A stretch of 26,968 nucleotides of DNA. Origin: UBA4823 sp034436035. Lineage in GTDB: Bacteria; Chloroflexota; Anaerolineae; Anaerolineales; UBA4823. The notes beneath the pieces were generated by a model, which did not search any database, was not told the origin of the DNA, and worked only from the letters and a program-made list of their open reading frames with translations. A program made the position numbers and the translations under genes. The stretch spans positions 1-26,968 of the forward strand of contig DAOTVW010000109.1 of assembly GCA_034436035.1 (NCBI GenBank), given 5' to 3'. Numbering within the stretch: the stretch's first letter is position 1; each line of letters starts with the position of its first letter. Positions 14,770-22,403 of this stretch are shown piece after piece.

Positions 14770-15765
14770 ATGACCATCGAAAATCAAATTCATGTCCAAA
14801 ATACTCCATTACGTTTTTCGGACAATCCGATACGTGTGGGGTTGGAAGCCGCAGTGGGGAACACTCCTTTGCTGCCCTTACAGCGGGTCACCTGCCATCT
14901 GGAAGGTAAAGTGCGTGTTTTGGCGAAGGCAGAATGGTTCAACCCTGCTGGCTCGATCAAAGATCGCCCGGCATTGAATATCATCCGAACAGCGTTAGCA
15001 GACGGGCAGCTAACCGCAGAAAAGCGCTTACTCGATTCAACCTCCGGAAATATGGGGATTGCTTATGCAACTTTTGGAGCACTGATGGGCATCTCGGTGA
15101 CATTGGCTGTTCCGGCGAACGCCAGTCCAGAAAGGATTGCGATTTTGAATGCGCTTGGAGCAGAACTGATATTAACCGACCCCAGCGAAGGATCCGATGG
15201 GGCAATTCAAACGGTACGTCGTTTGGCGGAGGAATTTCCACAACGCTATTTCTATGCCAACCAGTATGACAACCCAGCGAATTGGCGGGCTCATTATCTC
15301 ACAACTGCGCCAGAAATTGTCCAGCAAACTGCCGGTGAAATCACCCATTTTGTCGCTGGAGTTGGAACCACCGGAACATTGACCGGAATAGGGCGCTATC
15401 TGCGGGAATATAACCCGAATATCAAAATCATTGCTGTTCAACCTGATGCGGCGTTTCATGGTTTGGAGGGTTTGAAACATCTCCCCACTGCTATCCGTCC
15501 CGCGATTTATGATGAATCTATCGTGGATGAAACCATCACGGTCAATACAGAACAGGCGTATGAAATGGTTCGCCGTTTGGCGCGTGAAGAAGGGTTGTTT
15601 GTTGGAATTTCCAGTGGGGCAGCAGCTGTGGCAGCTCTCCGAGTGGCAGAAAGGTTGCGAGATGGAGTGGTCGTGACCATTTTCCCTGATGCTGGTTATA
15701 AATACCTTAGCGATAAAGCGCTTTGGCAGCCACCGGTTTTGAATTCTGCTTTGAAAAAGCCATAA
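14770..15765 (+). CDS. cysM: Cysteine synthase, CysM type (PLP-dependent)
   Basis: Makes cysteine from an activated serine and a sulfur donor. The 331 residues show NTPLLPL (31-37), the PLP lysine in GSIKDRPA (Lys64), the substrate loop STSGNMGI, the PLP phosphate loop GVGTTGTLTG, SSGAAA, and a C-terminal DAGYKYLS that resembles the matching part of mycobacterial CysM. That enzyme uses O-phosphoserine and sulfur carried as a thiocarboxylate on CysO. The following genes encode exactly such a carrier, its activator and its protease, so the same chemistry is inferred. The ATG at 14770 has GGAGG at 5-nt spacing. An upstream TTG at 14731 in the same frame lies inside the leader RNA stem and is rejected. 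First gene of the operon behind the structured leader. Confidence 0.92.
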   Translation: MTIENQIHVQNTPLRFSDNPIRVGLEAAVGNTPLLPLQRVTCHLEGKVRVLAKAEWFNPAGSIKDRPALNIIRTALADGQLTAEKRLLDSTSGNMGIAYATFGALMGISVTLAVPANASPERIAILNALGAELILTDPSEGSDGAIQTVRRLAEEFPQRYFYANQYDNPANWRAHYLTTAPEIVQQTAGEITHFVAGVGTTGTLTGIGRYLREYNPNIKIIAVQPDAAFHGLEGLKHLPTAIRPAIYDESIVDETITVNTEQAYEMVRRLAREEGLFVGISSGAAAVAALRVAERLRDGVVVTIFPDAGYKYLSDKALWQPPVLNSALKKP

Positions 15766-15781
15766 TAGGAGAGGGACGTAG

Positions 15782-16213
15782 ATGACAATAATGGTACCTG
15801 CCGATGTTTTGCAACAAATCCACAATCTTTTGGAAGAAGCCTATTCGGATGAAGGAGCGGGTTTATTGCTCGGTTCAGTAGAAGGAGAGGAAAAGCGGGT
15901 GCTTTCCATATTTCCGTTACCCAATGTACGCGAAGATGGTGCGCGGCATAACCGTTTTTTAATTACCGCTGAGGATTTTTATCGCGGTGAACAAGCAGCC
16001 GCTAGCTTAGGGCTGGATGTCATTGGTGTTTACCACTCTCATCCCGATTCCCCAAATCGCCCATCAGAATATGACCGTCAGTGGGCGTTACCTTGGTTTT
16101 CTTATATCATCACCCGCGTTCAGAAAGGACAGGCGCTAAACAGCCGTTCTTGGTTATTAACCGAAGATCGGCAACGTTTTGTTGAAGAAGAGCTTGTGAT
16201 CAGTGAAGGATAA
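15782..16213 (+). CDS. mec: JAMM/MPN+ metalloprotease (Mec+-like, releases cysteine from CysO)
   Basis: Zinc isopeptidase-like protease, 143 residues, a single JAMM domain. The motif is complete: Glu24 in DEGAGLLLG, HSHP at 85-88 (two zinc His) and PSEYD at 94-98 (Ser95, Asp98). In Mycobacterium the homologous Mec+ cuts newly made cysteine from the C-terminal glycine of CysO. Its place between cysM and the cysO-like gene here points to the same role. It starts 16 bp after cysM with GGAG and GAGGG upstream. It is a cytoplasmic enzyme with no signal or membrane segment. An alternative role in trimming other ubiquitin-like carriers for molybdopterin or thiamin synthesis is possible but less well supported by context. 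Confidence 0.9.
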   Translation: MTIMVPADVLQQIHNLLEEAYSDEGAGLLLGSVEGEEKRVLSIFPLPNVREDGARHNRFLITAEDFYRGEQAAASLGLDVIGVYHSHPDSPNRPSEYDRQWALPWFSYIITRVQKGQALNSRSWLLTEDRQRFVEEELVISEG

Positions 16214-16303
16214 ATTTTGTTCTACCTCACCTAGTGAAAACGTAAATAAATGTGAAAGTTATTCATCCATAAAGAATTAGTCAAAGAAAAGGGTAAAATC
16301 AAT

Positions 16304-16576
16304 ATGAGTATCATTCGTATTCCAACACCGTTACGGGTTTATACTAATGGGCAAAGTGATATATCCATCGAAGGAGAAACTGTGGCTGAAGCTTTAGCCA
16401 ATTTGATAGAGCGTTTCCCTGCATTAAAACCACATCTCTATGGCGAAAATGGAGAATTGCGGCCATTTGTCAATCTATTTTTAGGTGATGAAAATATTAA
16501 AGAATTACAAGGCTTGAACACACCACTGAAAGAGGATGATCGCTTGTTGTTGATTCCAAGTATTGCAGGAGGTTAA
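16304..16576 (+). CDS. cysO: Ubiquitin-like sulfur carrier protein (CysO/MoaD/ThiS family)
   Basis: 90-residue beta-grasp protein ending in Ala-Gly-Gly, the free diglycine that is adenylated and turned into a thiocarboxylate. MSIIRIPTPLRVYTNGQ at the start, VAEALANLIERFPALKPHL in the middle and LKEDDRLLLIPSIAGG at the end are typical of CysO-type MoaD relatives. The gene follows mec after 90 bp, the only sizeable gap in the operon, and ends 7 bp before the activator gene. Beyond weak purine-rich bases the ribosome site is not strong. Given cysM and mec beside it, delivery of sulfide for cysteine is preferred over molybdopterin or thiamin synthesis, for which no other genes are present here. 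Confidence 0.9.
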   Translation: MSIIRIPTPLRVYTNGQSDISIEGETVAEALANLIERFPALKPHLYGENGELRPFVNLFLGDENIKELQGLNTPLKEDDRLLLIPSIAGG

Positions 16577-16583
16577 TCCATTG

Positions 16584-17738
16584 ATGCTTCCTACCCTATC
16601 CCATGAAGAAATCCTACGCTATTCGCGTCATCTATTAATTCCAGAAGTGGGCCTAGAGGGGCAGCGGAAACTGAAAGCCGCCTCGATTCTCGTCATTGGC
16701 ACCGGCGGTTTAGGTTCTCCGGTAGCACTTTATCTGGCAGCAGCGGGGGTGGGCCATATCGGGTTGGTGGATTATGATATTGTCGATGAATCCAATTTAC
16801 AACGGCAAGTAATCCACGGTACATCTTCGCTTGGTGATTTGAAAGTAGAATCGGCTCGCAAGCGGATGCTAGACTTAAACCCGGGGATCGATGTGGAAGT
16901 TTACAACGAGCCGTTTACCTCTGCCAATGCCATGCGGATTGCCCAGGATTATGATGTGATCGTTGACGGAACGGACAACTTCCCGACCCGTTATTTGAGT
17001 AATGATGTCTGTGTCTTGCTGGGTAAGCCGAATGTTTATGGTTCAATTTTTCGTTTTGAAGGACAGGTGAGTGTTTTTGATGCCCGGCGTGGTCCTTGCT
17101 ATCGCTGTCTGTTCCCAGAACCGCCACCGCCCGGCATGGTGCCTTCCTGTGCGGAGGGTGGGGTATTGGGGGTGTTGCCAGGTACGATTGGAACGATCCA
17201 GGCGACAGAAGCGCTGAAACTCGTCCTTGGGATTGGAGAGCCATTAATTGGACGTTTATTGTTATATAACGCGCTGGATATGAGTTTTGATTATGTAAAG
17301 TTGCGTAAGAATCCCAAGTGTAAAATTTGTGGCGAGAACCCAGAAGTTACTGAACTGATCGATTATGATGCGTTTTGCGGCTTACCAGGTCATCCCCTTG
17401 AGGAAGGTTCGGCTGGAGAAGAATGGGATATCAGTGCAACAGAATTAGCTCAAAAATTGAAAGCAGGGGAACCCATGCGGTTAATTGACGTCCGAGAGCC
17501 ACATGAACTTGAGATATCGCGGATTGAAGGCGCAGAATTAATCCCCTTTGGACAACTAGCTGCCCGACTTGCGGAATTAGATAGCACACAAAATATCGTC
17601 TTATTTTGCAAATCAGGCACCCGATCCGCACGTGCGTTGGATATCCTGGTTAGCGCGGGTTTTCGAAAAGTTAAAAACCTGAAAGGTGGCATCAATGCCT
17701 GGGCGCGCGAAGTTGACCCATCACTGCCTGTTTATTAA
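16584..17738 (+). CDS. moeZ: MoeZ-like sulfur carrier adenylyltransferase/sulfurtransferase (ThiF domain + rhodanese)
   Basis: Activates the C-terminal glycine of the carrier protein with ATP and loads sulfur on it. The 384 residues comprise a ThiF/MoeB-type E1-like domain (about 10-250) and a rhodanese domain (about 285-384). The first has GTGGLGSP, NLQRQV, DGTDNFPTRYLSND, PSCAEGGVLGVLPG and two zinc-type CxxC pairs (CYRC, CKIC). The second has DVREPHE, the active-site loop CKSGTRS with Cys342, and GGINAWA. The preferred ATG at 16584 lies 11 nt after AGGAGG. A TTG at 16581 has a more usual 8-nt spacing, so either could be used. The fused rhodanese, able to supply sulfur from thiosulfate or persulfide, matches mycobacterial MoeZ, which activates CysO. 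Confidence 0.93.
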   Translation: MLPTLSHEEILRYSRHLLIPEVGLEGQRKLKAASILVIGTGGLGSPVALYLAAAGVGHIGLVDYDIVDESNLQRQVIHGTSSLGDLKVESARKRMLDLNPGIDVEVYNEPFTSANAMRIAQDYDVIVDGTDNFPTRYLSNDVCVLLGKPNVYGSIFRFEGQVSVFDARRGPCYRCLFPEPPPPGMVPSCAEGGVLGVLPGTIGTIQATEALKLVLGIGEPLIGRLLLYNALDMSFDYVKLRKNPKCKICGENPEVTELIDYDAFCGLPGHPLEEGSAGEEWDISATELAQKLKAGEPMRLIDVREPHELEISRIEGAELIPFGQLAARLAELDSTQNIVLFCKSGTRSARALDILVSAGFRKVKNLKGGINAWAREVDPSLPVY

Positions 17739-17767
17739 TTAAAGCGATAATTATTGAGGAGCTTGAT

Positions 17768-18619
17768 TTGCCTACACTTGGATCGAGAGTCTTATTAGCG
17801 GTATTAGCACATCCTGATGATGAGAGTTTTGGGATGGGGGGAACTTTGGCTTATTATGCGAAACAGGGGGTGCAAGTGCATCTGGTCTGTGCCACGCGCG
17901 GAGAAGCAGGGAGTATGGATGAGGACTGTCTGGATGGATATGAATCCGTTGCTGCGCGCCGGGAAGCGGAATTGCGTTGTGCTGCTAATGCCCTTGGACT
18001 AACGAGTATAGCGTTTCTCGGTTATCGTGATTCGGGTATGCCCGGTTCAGCGGATAACTTTCATCCGCAAGCGCTGATCAATGCCCCACAACATACCGTT
18101 GCTGTACAAATTGCGCATTGGATTCGCCAATTAAAACCCCAGGTTGTAATAACCTTCGACCCCATTGGCGGTTATAAGCATCCCGATCATATTGCGGTAC
18201 ACCGTGCGACGGTTGAGGCTTTTTCTTTGGCTGGTGATACATCTTTTACGGATGATCTACCCCCTTATCAACCCCAGAAATTATATTTCCATATCATGCC
18301 CAAAGGATTTTTACGATTAGGGGTAATGTTGATGCGCTTGACGGGCCGCGATCCACGCCATTTTGGACGCAATGGTGATATTGACTTGTTGGATATTGTA
18401 CGCAGCGGTAATTTCCCGGTACATGCCAAGATAAATTACCGATCGGTTTATGAGAAAAAGGAAGCGGCTGCTCGCTGCCATGAGAGTCAATTAGATGGTG
18501 CGGCGATGACCAACCCCATTATACGGATGTACAATCGTATCTTTTCAAGTTGGGATTATTATATGCGCGCGGTGCCTCAACCTCTCAATGGAGGGATTGA
18601 AAGGGATTTGTTTGCATAG
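17768..18619 (+). CDS. PIG-L/LmbE-family zinc deacetylase
   Basis: 283-residue member of the PIG-L family, N-deacetylases of GlcNAc-type substrates. The zinc motif HPDDE is at 15-19, CATRGEAGS follows, and HPDHIAVH supplies the third ligand in the middle. The length and the Arg-rich region after residue 180 fit MshB/Mca/BshB-like proteins. The start must be the TTG at 17768: GAGGAG lies 6 nt upstream and the next in-frame ATG would cut off the zinc motif. It follows moeZ by 29 bp and is probably in the cysteine operon. Because relatives make mycothiol or bacillithiol from cysteine, a thiol-related role is tempting. No ligase or glycosyltransferase for such a thiol is present, so this stays speculative. 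Confidence 0.87.
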   Translation: MPTLGSRVLLAVLAHPDDESFGMGGTLAYYAKQGVQVHLVCATRGEAGSMDEDCLDGYESVAARREAELRCAANALGLTSIAFLGYRDSGMPGSADNFHPQALINAPQHTVAVQIAHWIRQLKPQVVITFDPIGGYKHPDHIAVHRATVEAFSLAGDTSFTDDLPPYQPQKLYFHIMPKGFLRLGVMLMRLTGRDPRHFGRNGDIDLLDIVRSGNFPVHAKINYRSVYEKKEAAARCHESQLDGAAMTNPIIRMYNRIFSSWDYYMRAVPQPLNGGIERDLFA

Positions 18620-18635
18620 GATGTCCTTGCAGAGC

Positions 18636-18826
18636 GGTGATGGCGTCGCTGCGCTTGCCATGGCAGGCAACAGTCAGGAGATGGCTTCATGCCCCCTATC
18701 ATCAATCATTGCGATGGAGCGTTCTTCGCGACAGAAGCAATCTCCAATCCGTTTAGGAGATGGCTTCGCTGCGGTCACCATGACAGGCGCAGGTCAGGAG
18801 AGGCTGCACCAGCGAGCCTTAAAAGT
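18636..18826. repeat. Degenerate repeat with one REP-like copy
   Basis: Two related segments of about 48 bp, starting near 18639 and 18759 (period 120), share GATGGC, TCGCTGCG, CCATG and CAGGC blocks. Between them lies 18709-18745, ATTGCGATGGAGC followed by GACAGAAGCAATCTCC, nearly identical to the half-unit of the 93-bp array at 9.5 kb. The 18620-18885 gap holds no gene that I can support. Confidence 0.75.
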
Positions 18827-18885
18827 TATTTCCTGAAACGCTCTAGAAATATCACCAGGGTAGTTAAAAAAATCTAGCTAACAAA

Positions 18886-19545
18886 TTAATGGGCGAGGGG
18901 AATTACATAGAAAAGCACTGCAAAATAATGAAACACGCTCCCTAACATGACAAACCCATGCCAGATGGCGTGATTGTAAGGAAGACGCTTCCAGATATAA
19001 AAGATTGCCCCAAAAGAATAGGCTAATCCTCCTGCCAGAAGCAAGAGCAAGCCGCCTGGTGCGACGGAGTGTAGTAATGGTTTAACGCCAACAACAACAA
19101 CCCAGCCCATTGCAATATAAATAAGGGCATTGATGAAAGATTTTTGGCGAAGCAGAACTCCTTGGAGAGCAATCCCTAATAGAGCGATCCCCCAAACCAC
19201 GCCTAAAATGGAATATCCCCATGGTCCCCGTAAATTGACCAGAGAAAACGGGGTATAGGTGCCAGCGATCAAAAGGAATATCGCTGAGTGATCCAGTAAA
19301 CGCAAATACGCTTTGGCGCGTGGCAGGGGGATGCTGTGATAGAGAGTGGAGGCAGTATAGAGCAAAATCTGAGTTGCCCCATAGATGCTAACACTAACGA
19401 TGTGCCAAACATTACCAAATAAACTGGCAAACGCAGTCATGACAGCTAAGCCAGCGATGGATAGCGCAACTGCAATGCCATGAGTGATGCTGTTGGCAAT
19501 TTCTTCCCCGCGGGAGTAGATTGGGTATTCCGATAAAGTTTTCAT
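18886..19545 (-). CDS. TrhA/hemolysin III family membrane protein (PAQR-type)
   Basis: 219-residue polytopic membrane protein with seven predicted helices. Family marks are EEIANSITHGIAVALSIAGLAVM at the start, YHSI after the third helix, LDHSAIFLLIAGTYTPF in the middle and IWHGFVMLGSVFHYFAV near the end, holding the conserved His residues of the metal-binding site. Despite the name, bacterial members (YqfA/TrhA) act in membrane energetics and lipid homeostasis rather than as toxins. The frame extends to a TTG at 19563, but the ATG at 19545 fits the family start (MKTLSEYPIYSRGEEIANS). No Shine-Dalgarno sequence precedes it. Instead an extended -10 (TGGTATAAA) ends 7 nt before the A of the ATG, so a leaderless mRNA is expected. 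Confidence 0.88.
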   Translation of the reverse strand: MKTLSEYPIYSRGEEIANSITHGIAVALSIAGLAVMTAFASLFGNVWHIVSVSIYGATQILLYTASTLYHSIPLPRAKAYLRLLDHSAIFLLIAGTYTPFSLVNLRGPWGYSILGVVWGIALLGIALQGVLLRQKSFINALIYIAMGWVVVVGVKPLLHSVAPGGLLLLLAGGLAYSFGAIFYIWKRLPYNHAIWHGFVMLGSVFHYFAVLFYVIPLAH

Positions 19546-19551
19546 AAATTG

Positions 19552-19560
19552 TTTATACCA
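19552..19560 (-). promoter_or_regulatory. Extended -10 promoter giving a probable leaderless mRNA (TrhA gene)
   Basis: Minus strand TGGTATAAA (19560-19552), matching the TGn-TATAAT extended -10 with one mismatch and no good -35. Its last base is 7 nt from the A of the ATG at 19545, the usual promoter-to-start distance. Confidence 0.5.
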
Positions 19561-19628
19561 CAAACCAAACCAGTGGACATTAATCCCTGCATAGAAAGAT
19601 GGTTAACACTCTAAATTATGCAGAAGGA

Positions 19629-20780
19629 TTATGCGCTTCCTACTACATGGGTTGCTGTGCGATGAATCGCCTGGAAACCTTGTTGGGTTAACTCTGCAGT
19701 TGGGACAGATGCTTCGTCTGGCTTATCCGATAAACCAAATAAGAGCGCTCCTTTTTCCTTCCAGTCCAGAGCCAACTCTCGGACTTCATTGGTGATCACA
19801 ATCTCGTCTCTCAACATAATATCCAGGGGGGCATTATCGGGAAGAAAGCCCATCCGCTGGATGGTATTGCGGAATTCATTGTGCCGAAATGCTTTGAAAG
19901 GAGTGGGGTCTCCCGCACGCACATTTTGGTATATCTCTTCGTGAATGGCTTGTAAAGCGGGTGAAAGTTGTTCTTTATGCGTTTCTACCTGATCGATAAA
20001 CTGACGAAAGGTGAGCAGGCGTTTCCCGCGCACTTCATGGATCACTTTATCGGTATCATAAAGACCGCTGCCGAGGATCAAGCAAATATAGGCAAGATAA
20101 TCTTGATTATCTGCGGTAAAAGGGTGAAATTCGGGTTGGTTAAGCTGGTTATAGGAAGATAGAAAACGTTGCGCGTCGAAAGCATCTCCTAATAATGCCT
20201 CAACCGTATCTCGGACAGCCTGGATGCGCGCCTGGTCGATTACATGAGCATTTCTCCCGCGCGCTGCCAAAGCGGTTTTATCGAGGTCAATTATGACAGC
20301 AGTCGATTCGTCAATGGGGAATTGATGGCTGGCACAAAATTGGCGAAAGTTAACCTCCTCTTTGTCGGATAAAGCCGACCAGCGGTTCGAAAGCACCATT
20401 GTTTGTCCTCCAGGGGTTGGAACGCTTTCAAACGTAACAGAATCCTGGTTCTCAGAACCGATAAATATTATGCCCTGCCAACCACCTACACTGCAGATAT
20501 TATCGAACGCATTTCCATCACTCATGCGTGTATCGCCGATAAAGATGAGCCTTTTCAGCTCGGACTTTGGGTTGTGTAATTGTTGAGCAGATTTGAGCAG
20601 GGTAACAATGACCCGCGCATAAGCTTGTTCATGTTTTCGCGGAATTTCATTATTCGCTAAGTTTAAGCTGCCGCGCAAATCTTTTAATGATGGTAAGCGG
20701 GGATCCATTGGAGAAAGGTTACGGAAGACAATAAAATCTTCTAAGAATTCTGCAACGGTTGATTTACCAAAGGCTTGCAT
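19629..20780 (-). CDS. Unrecognised protein with HAD-like motifs, downstream of dcd
   Basis: 383 residues, no signal peptide or membrane helix. I cannot assign a named family. Residues 161-169 read AVIIDLDKT, a good HAD motif I (DxDxT). Residues 346-353 (LLFGLSDK) suit HAD motif II with a Ser at 351. Residues 78-90 (LIFIGDTRMSDGN) resemble HAD motif IV (GDxxxxD), which normally comes last. The middle (about 200-300) is helix-rich and could be a cap domain. It may be a phosphatase-type hydrolase with a permuted core. It follows dcd by 12 bp with GGAGG before the ATG, so it is co-expressed with dCTP deaminase and perhaps acts on a nucleotide. Function remains unknown. Confidence 0.75.
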   Translation of the reverse strand: MQAFGKSTVAEFLEDFIVFRNLSPMDPRLPSLKDLRGSLNLANNEIPRKHEQAYARVIVTLLKSAQQLHNPKSELKRLIFIGDTRMSDGNAFDNICSVGGWQGIIFIGSENQDSVTFESVPTPGGQTMVLSNRWSALSDKEEVNFRQFCASHQFPIDESTAVIIDLDKTALAARGRNAHVIDQARIQAVRDTVEALLGDAFDAQRFLSSYNQLNQPEFHPFTADNQDYLAYICLILGSGLYDTDKVIHEVRGKRLLTFRQFIDQVETHKEQLSPALQAIHEEIYQNVRAGDPTPFKAFRHNEFRNTIQRMGFLPDNAPLDIMLRDEIVITNEVRELALDWKEKGALLFGLSDKPDEASVPTAELTQQGFQAIHRTATHVVGSA

Positions 20781-20792
20781 GAGATCCTCCTG

Positions 20793-21347
20793 CTACAATT
20801 TGGGTAAGACGATGGATTGCTGTTTTTGGTATTTACCTTTTTTGTCGGCGTAGGAGATTTCACACTCCTCGTCGCCTTCAAAGAACAACACCTGGGCAAT
20901 CCCTTCGTTCGCGTATATCTTAGCTGGTAAGGGGGTGGTATTAGAGATTTCCAGCGTCACAAACCCTTCCCACTCTGGTTCAAAGGGGGTTACATTGACG
21001 ATGATGCCACAACGTGCATAGGTGCTTTTTCCGACACAAACGGTGAGGACACCACGGGGGATGCGGAAATATTCTACTGTGCGGGCGAGCGCAAAGGAAT
21101 TAGGTGGAATGATACACACATCTCCTTTGAAATCCACCATCGAGCGGGTAGTAAAGTTTTTTGGATCCACAATGGCTGAATAGACATTGGTGAAAATTTT
21201 GAATTCATCAGCAACCCGAATGTCATATCCATAGGATGAAACGCCGTAGGATATAACTCCATCGCGCACCTGATTTTCTGCAAATGGTTCGATCATGCGC
21301 TGTTCGCGCGCCATTTTACGGATCCAATGATCGGGTTTTAGTCCCAT
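20793..21347 (-). CDS. dcd: dCTP deaminase
   Basis: Deaminates dCTP to dUTP (or dUMP in bifunctional forms) for dTTP supply. The 184 residues show the family start LKPDHWIRKMA then MIEPF, YGYDIRVA, PNSFALARTVEYF, the GKSTYARCGI nucleotide loop, and the EPEWEGFVTLEISN segment with the catalytic Glu. The C-terminus (GKYQKQQSIVLPKL) is the usual nucleotide-covering tail. AAGGAGG lies 6 nt before the ATG. The gene follows the M23 lipoprotein gene by 54 bp and leads directly into the HAD-like gene. Whether it also hydrolyses dUTP cannot be decided from sequence alone. Confidence 0.95.
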   Translation of the reverse strand: MGLKPDHWIRKMAREQRMIEPFAENQVRDGVISYGVSSYGYDIRVADEFKIFTNVYSAIVDPKNFTTRSMVDFKGDVCIIPPNSFALARTVEYFRIPRGVLTVCVGKSTYARCGIIVNVTPFEPEWEGFVTLEISNTTPLPAKIYANEGIAQVLFFEGDEECEISYADKKGKYQKQQSIVLPKL

Positions 21348-21401
21348 TACAACCTCCTTGTTTTGTTGATCAGAATAATTTTCAATGGCTTCTCTCTTCT
21401 G

Positions 21402-22403
21402 TTATCGGACTAAGATATTCAAAAAGGTCACCTTAGCGGGTAAAATTTCAAACTCCAATTGTACTGGATGTTTGTAAATAAAGGAAAGGCGATATTTACC
21501 GGAAGGTAAATCGTTGATACCAAAACTCTCCTGCCAGGGGAGCAGTCCCGCCATAGCAGGATCTTCATAAGTAGTGAAATAGGTTTTTGCGCTCCTGGAT
21601 GTTTCACTACTTGTCAATGGTTCCAGGACGAAATTATCTATGAAAATCGGTGTGTGTTGTTGATCGATAAAAATACCGCTTAAAATACCATTTGAGGGCA
21701 ATAACGGCGCGAACCACAACTCCGGATTACGGGTGGAATCATAGTCGTTCTTGCCATAGCGAACTTCAAAATGTAAATGTGTGCCGGCAGCGACGCCACC
21801 CAAACCAACTTCGCCAATTTGTTCACCGCGATGAACCACTTGTCCGCTTTCCACTTGAATTTTCAATAGATGTCCATATACCGTATAAATGGGTTCTTCG
21901 ACGCCAGGAAGGTTATGCTGCAGAATGATGAGCTTGCCATAAAAATTCCGCTTCATGCCAAAAGTGTGTTGGTCATCATTCCCGGCAAAAACAACCTTGC
22001 CGTCCGCAGCAGCTAACACGGGGACGCCGGCCTTGTTGACGATATCCACACCATGATGTACTTCTCGTTGACCGTTTTGGGTGCTCCCATATCGGTAACT
22101 TGACTCCACTTTTAAATTGCCTAACGGAGAAATTGGCCTTTGCAGAGGGAAATTAACCGTGTAAGTACATACGGGTTGTTGACAGACTGAGGCAGGGAAA
22201 AACGGAATCGGTGTGGGTGTAAATGTTGGGTTGAGTTTGCTGGCATACGGCGTGTTATGGCTTGAAGCAGTCAATGGAATAGAAGTAGCGCTCATCGTTT
22301 GGGTTGCGGTGGGCTGTATCAAAGGTATCGATGCGGAGGCAGAGCTACACCCTCCTTGAATAAGCCCTGCCCAAATAATGAGCAAAACCAGTAATCGTTT
22401 CAT
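21402..22403 (-). CDS. M23-family peptidase, probable lipoprotein
   Basis: Cell-envelope zinc endopeptidase of the LytM/M23 type, 333 residues. A signal peptide ends at Cys19 (LIQGGC). The Gln at -3 makes the lipobox imperfect, so lipidation is probable but not certain. A Thr/Ser/Pro-rich linker (about 20-75) precedes the M23 domain (about 100-230). Zinc motifs are present: HHGVDI (His and Asp of HxxxD), VYGHL, and THLHFEVR (HxH). GxVxFAG and the AGVPVLAAADG strand are also typical. After residue 240 an extra beta-rich domain of about 95 residues follows, unassigned. The ATG overlaps the FTCD stop by 4 bp (ATGA). Full HxH and HxxxD motifs suggest an active peptidoglycan hydrolase rather than a regulator. 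Confidence 0.9.
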   Translation of the reverse strand: MKRLLVLLIIWAGLIQGGCSSASASIPLIQPTATQTMSATSIPLTASSHNTPYASKLNPTFTPTPIPFFPASVCQQPVCTYTVNFPLQRPISPLGNLKVESSYRYGSTQNGQREVHHGVDIVNKAGVPVLAAADGKVVFAGNDDQHTFGMKRNFYGKLIILQHNLPGVEEPIYTVYGHLLKIQVESGQVVHRGEQIGEVGLGGVAAGTHLHFEVRYGKNDYDSTRNPELWFAPLLPSNGILSGIFIDQQHTPIFIDNFVLEPLTSSETSRSAKTYFTTYEDPAMAGLLPWQESFGINDLPSGKYRLSFIYKHPVQLEFEILPAKVTFLNILVR

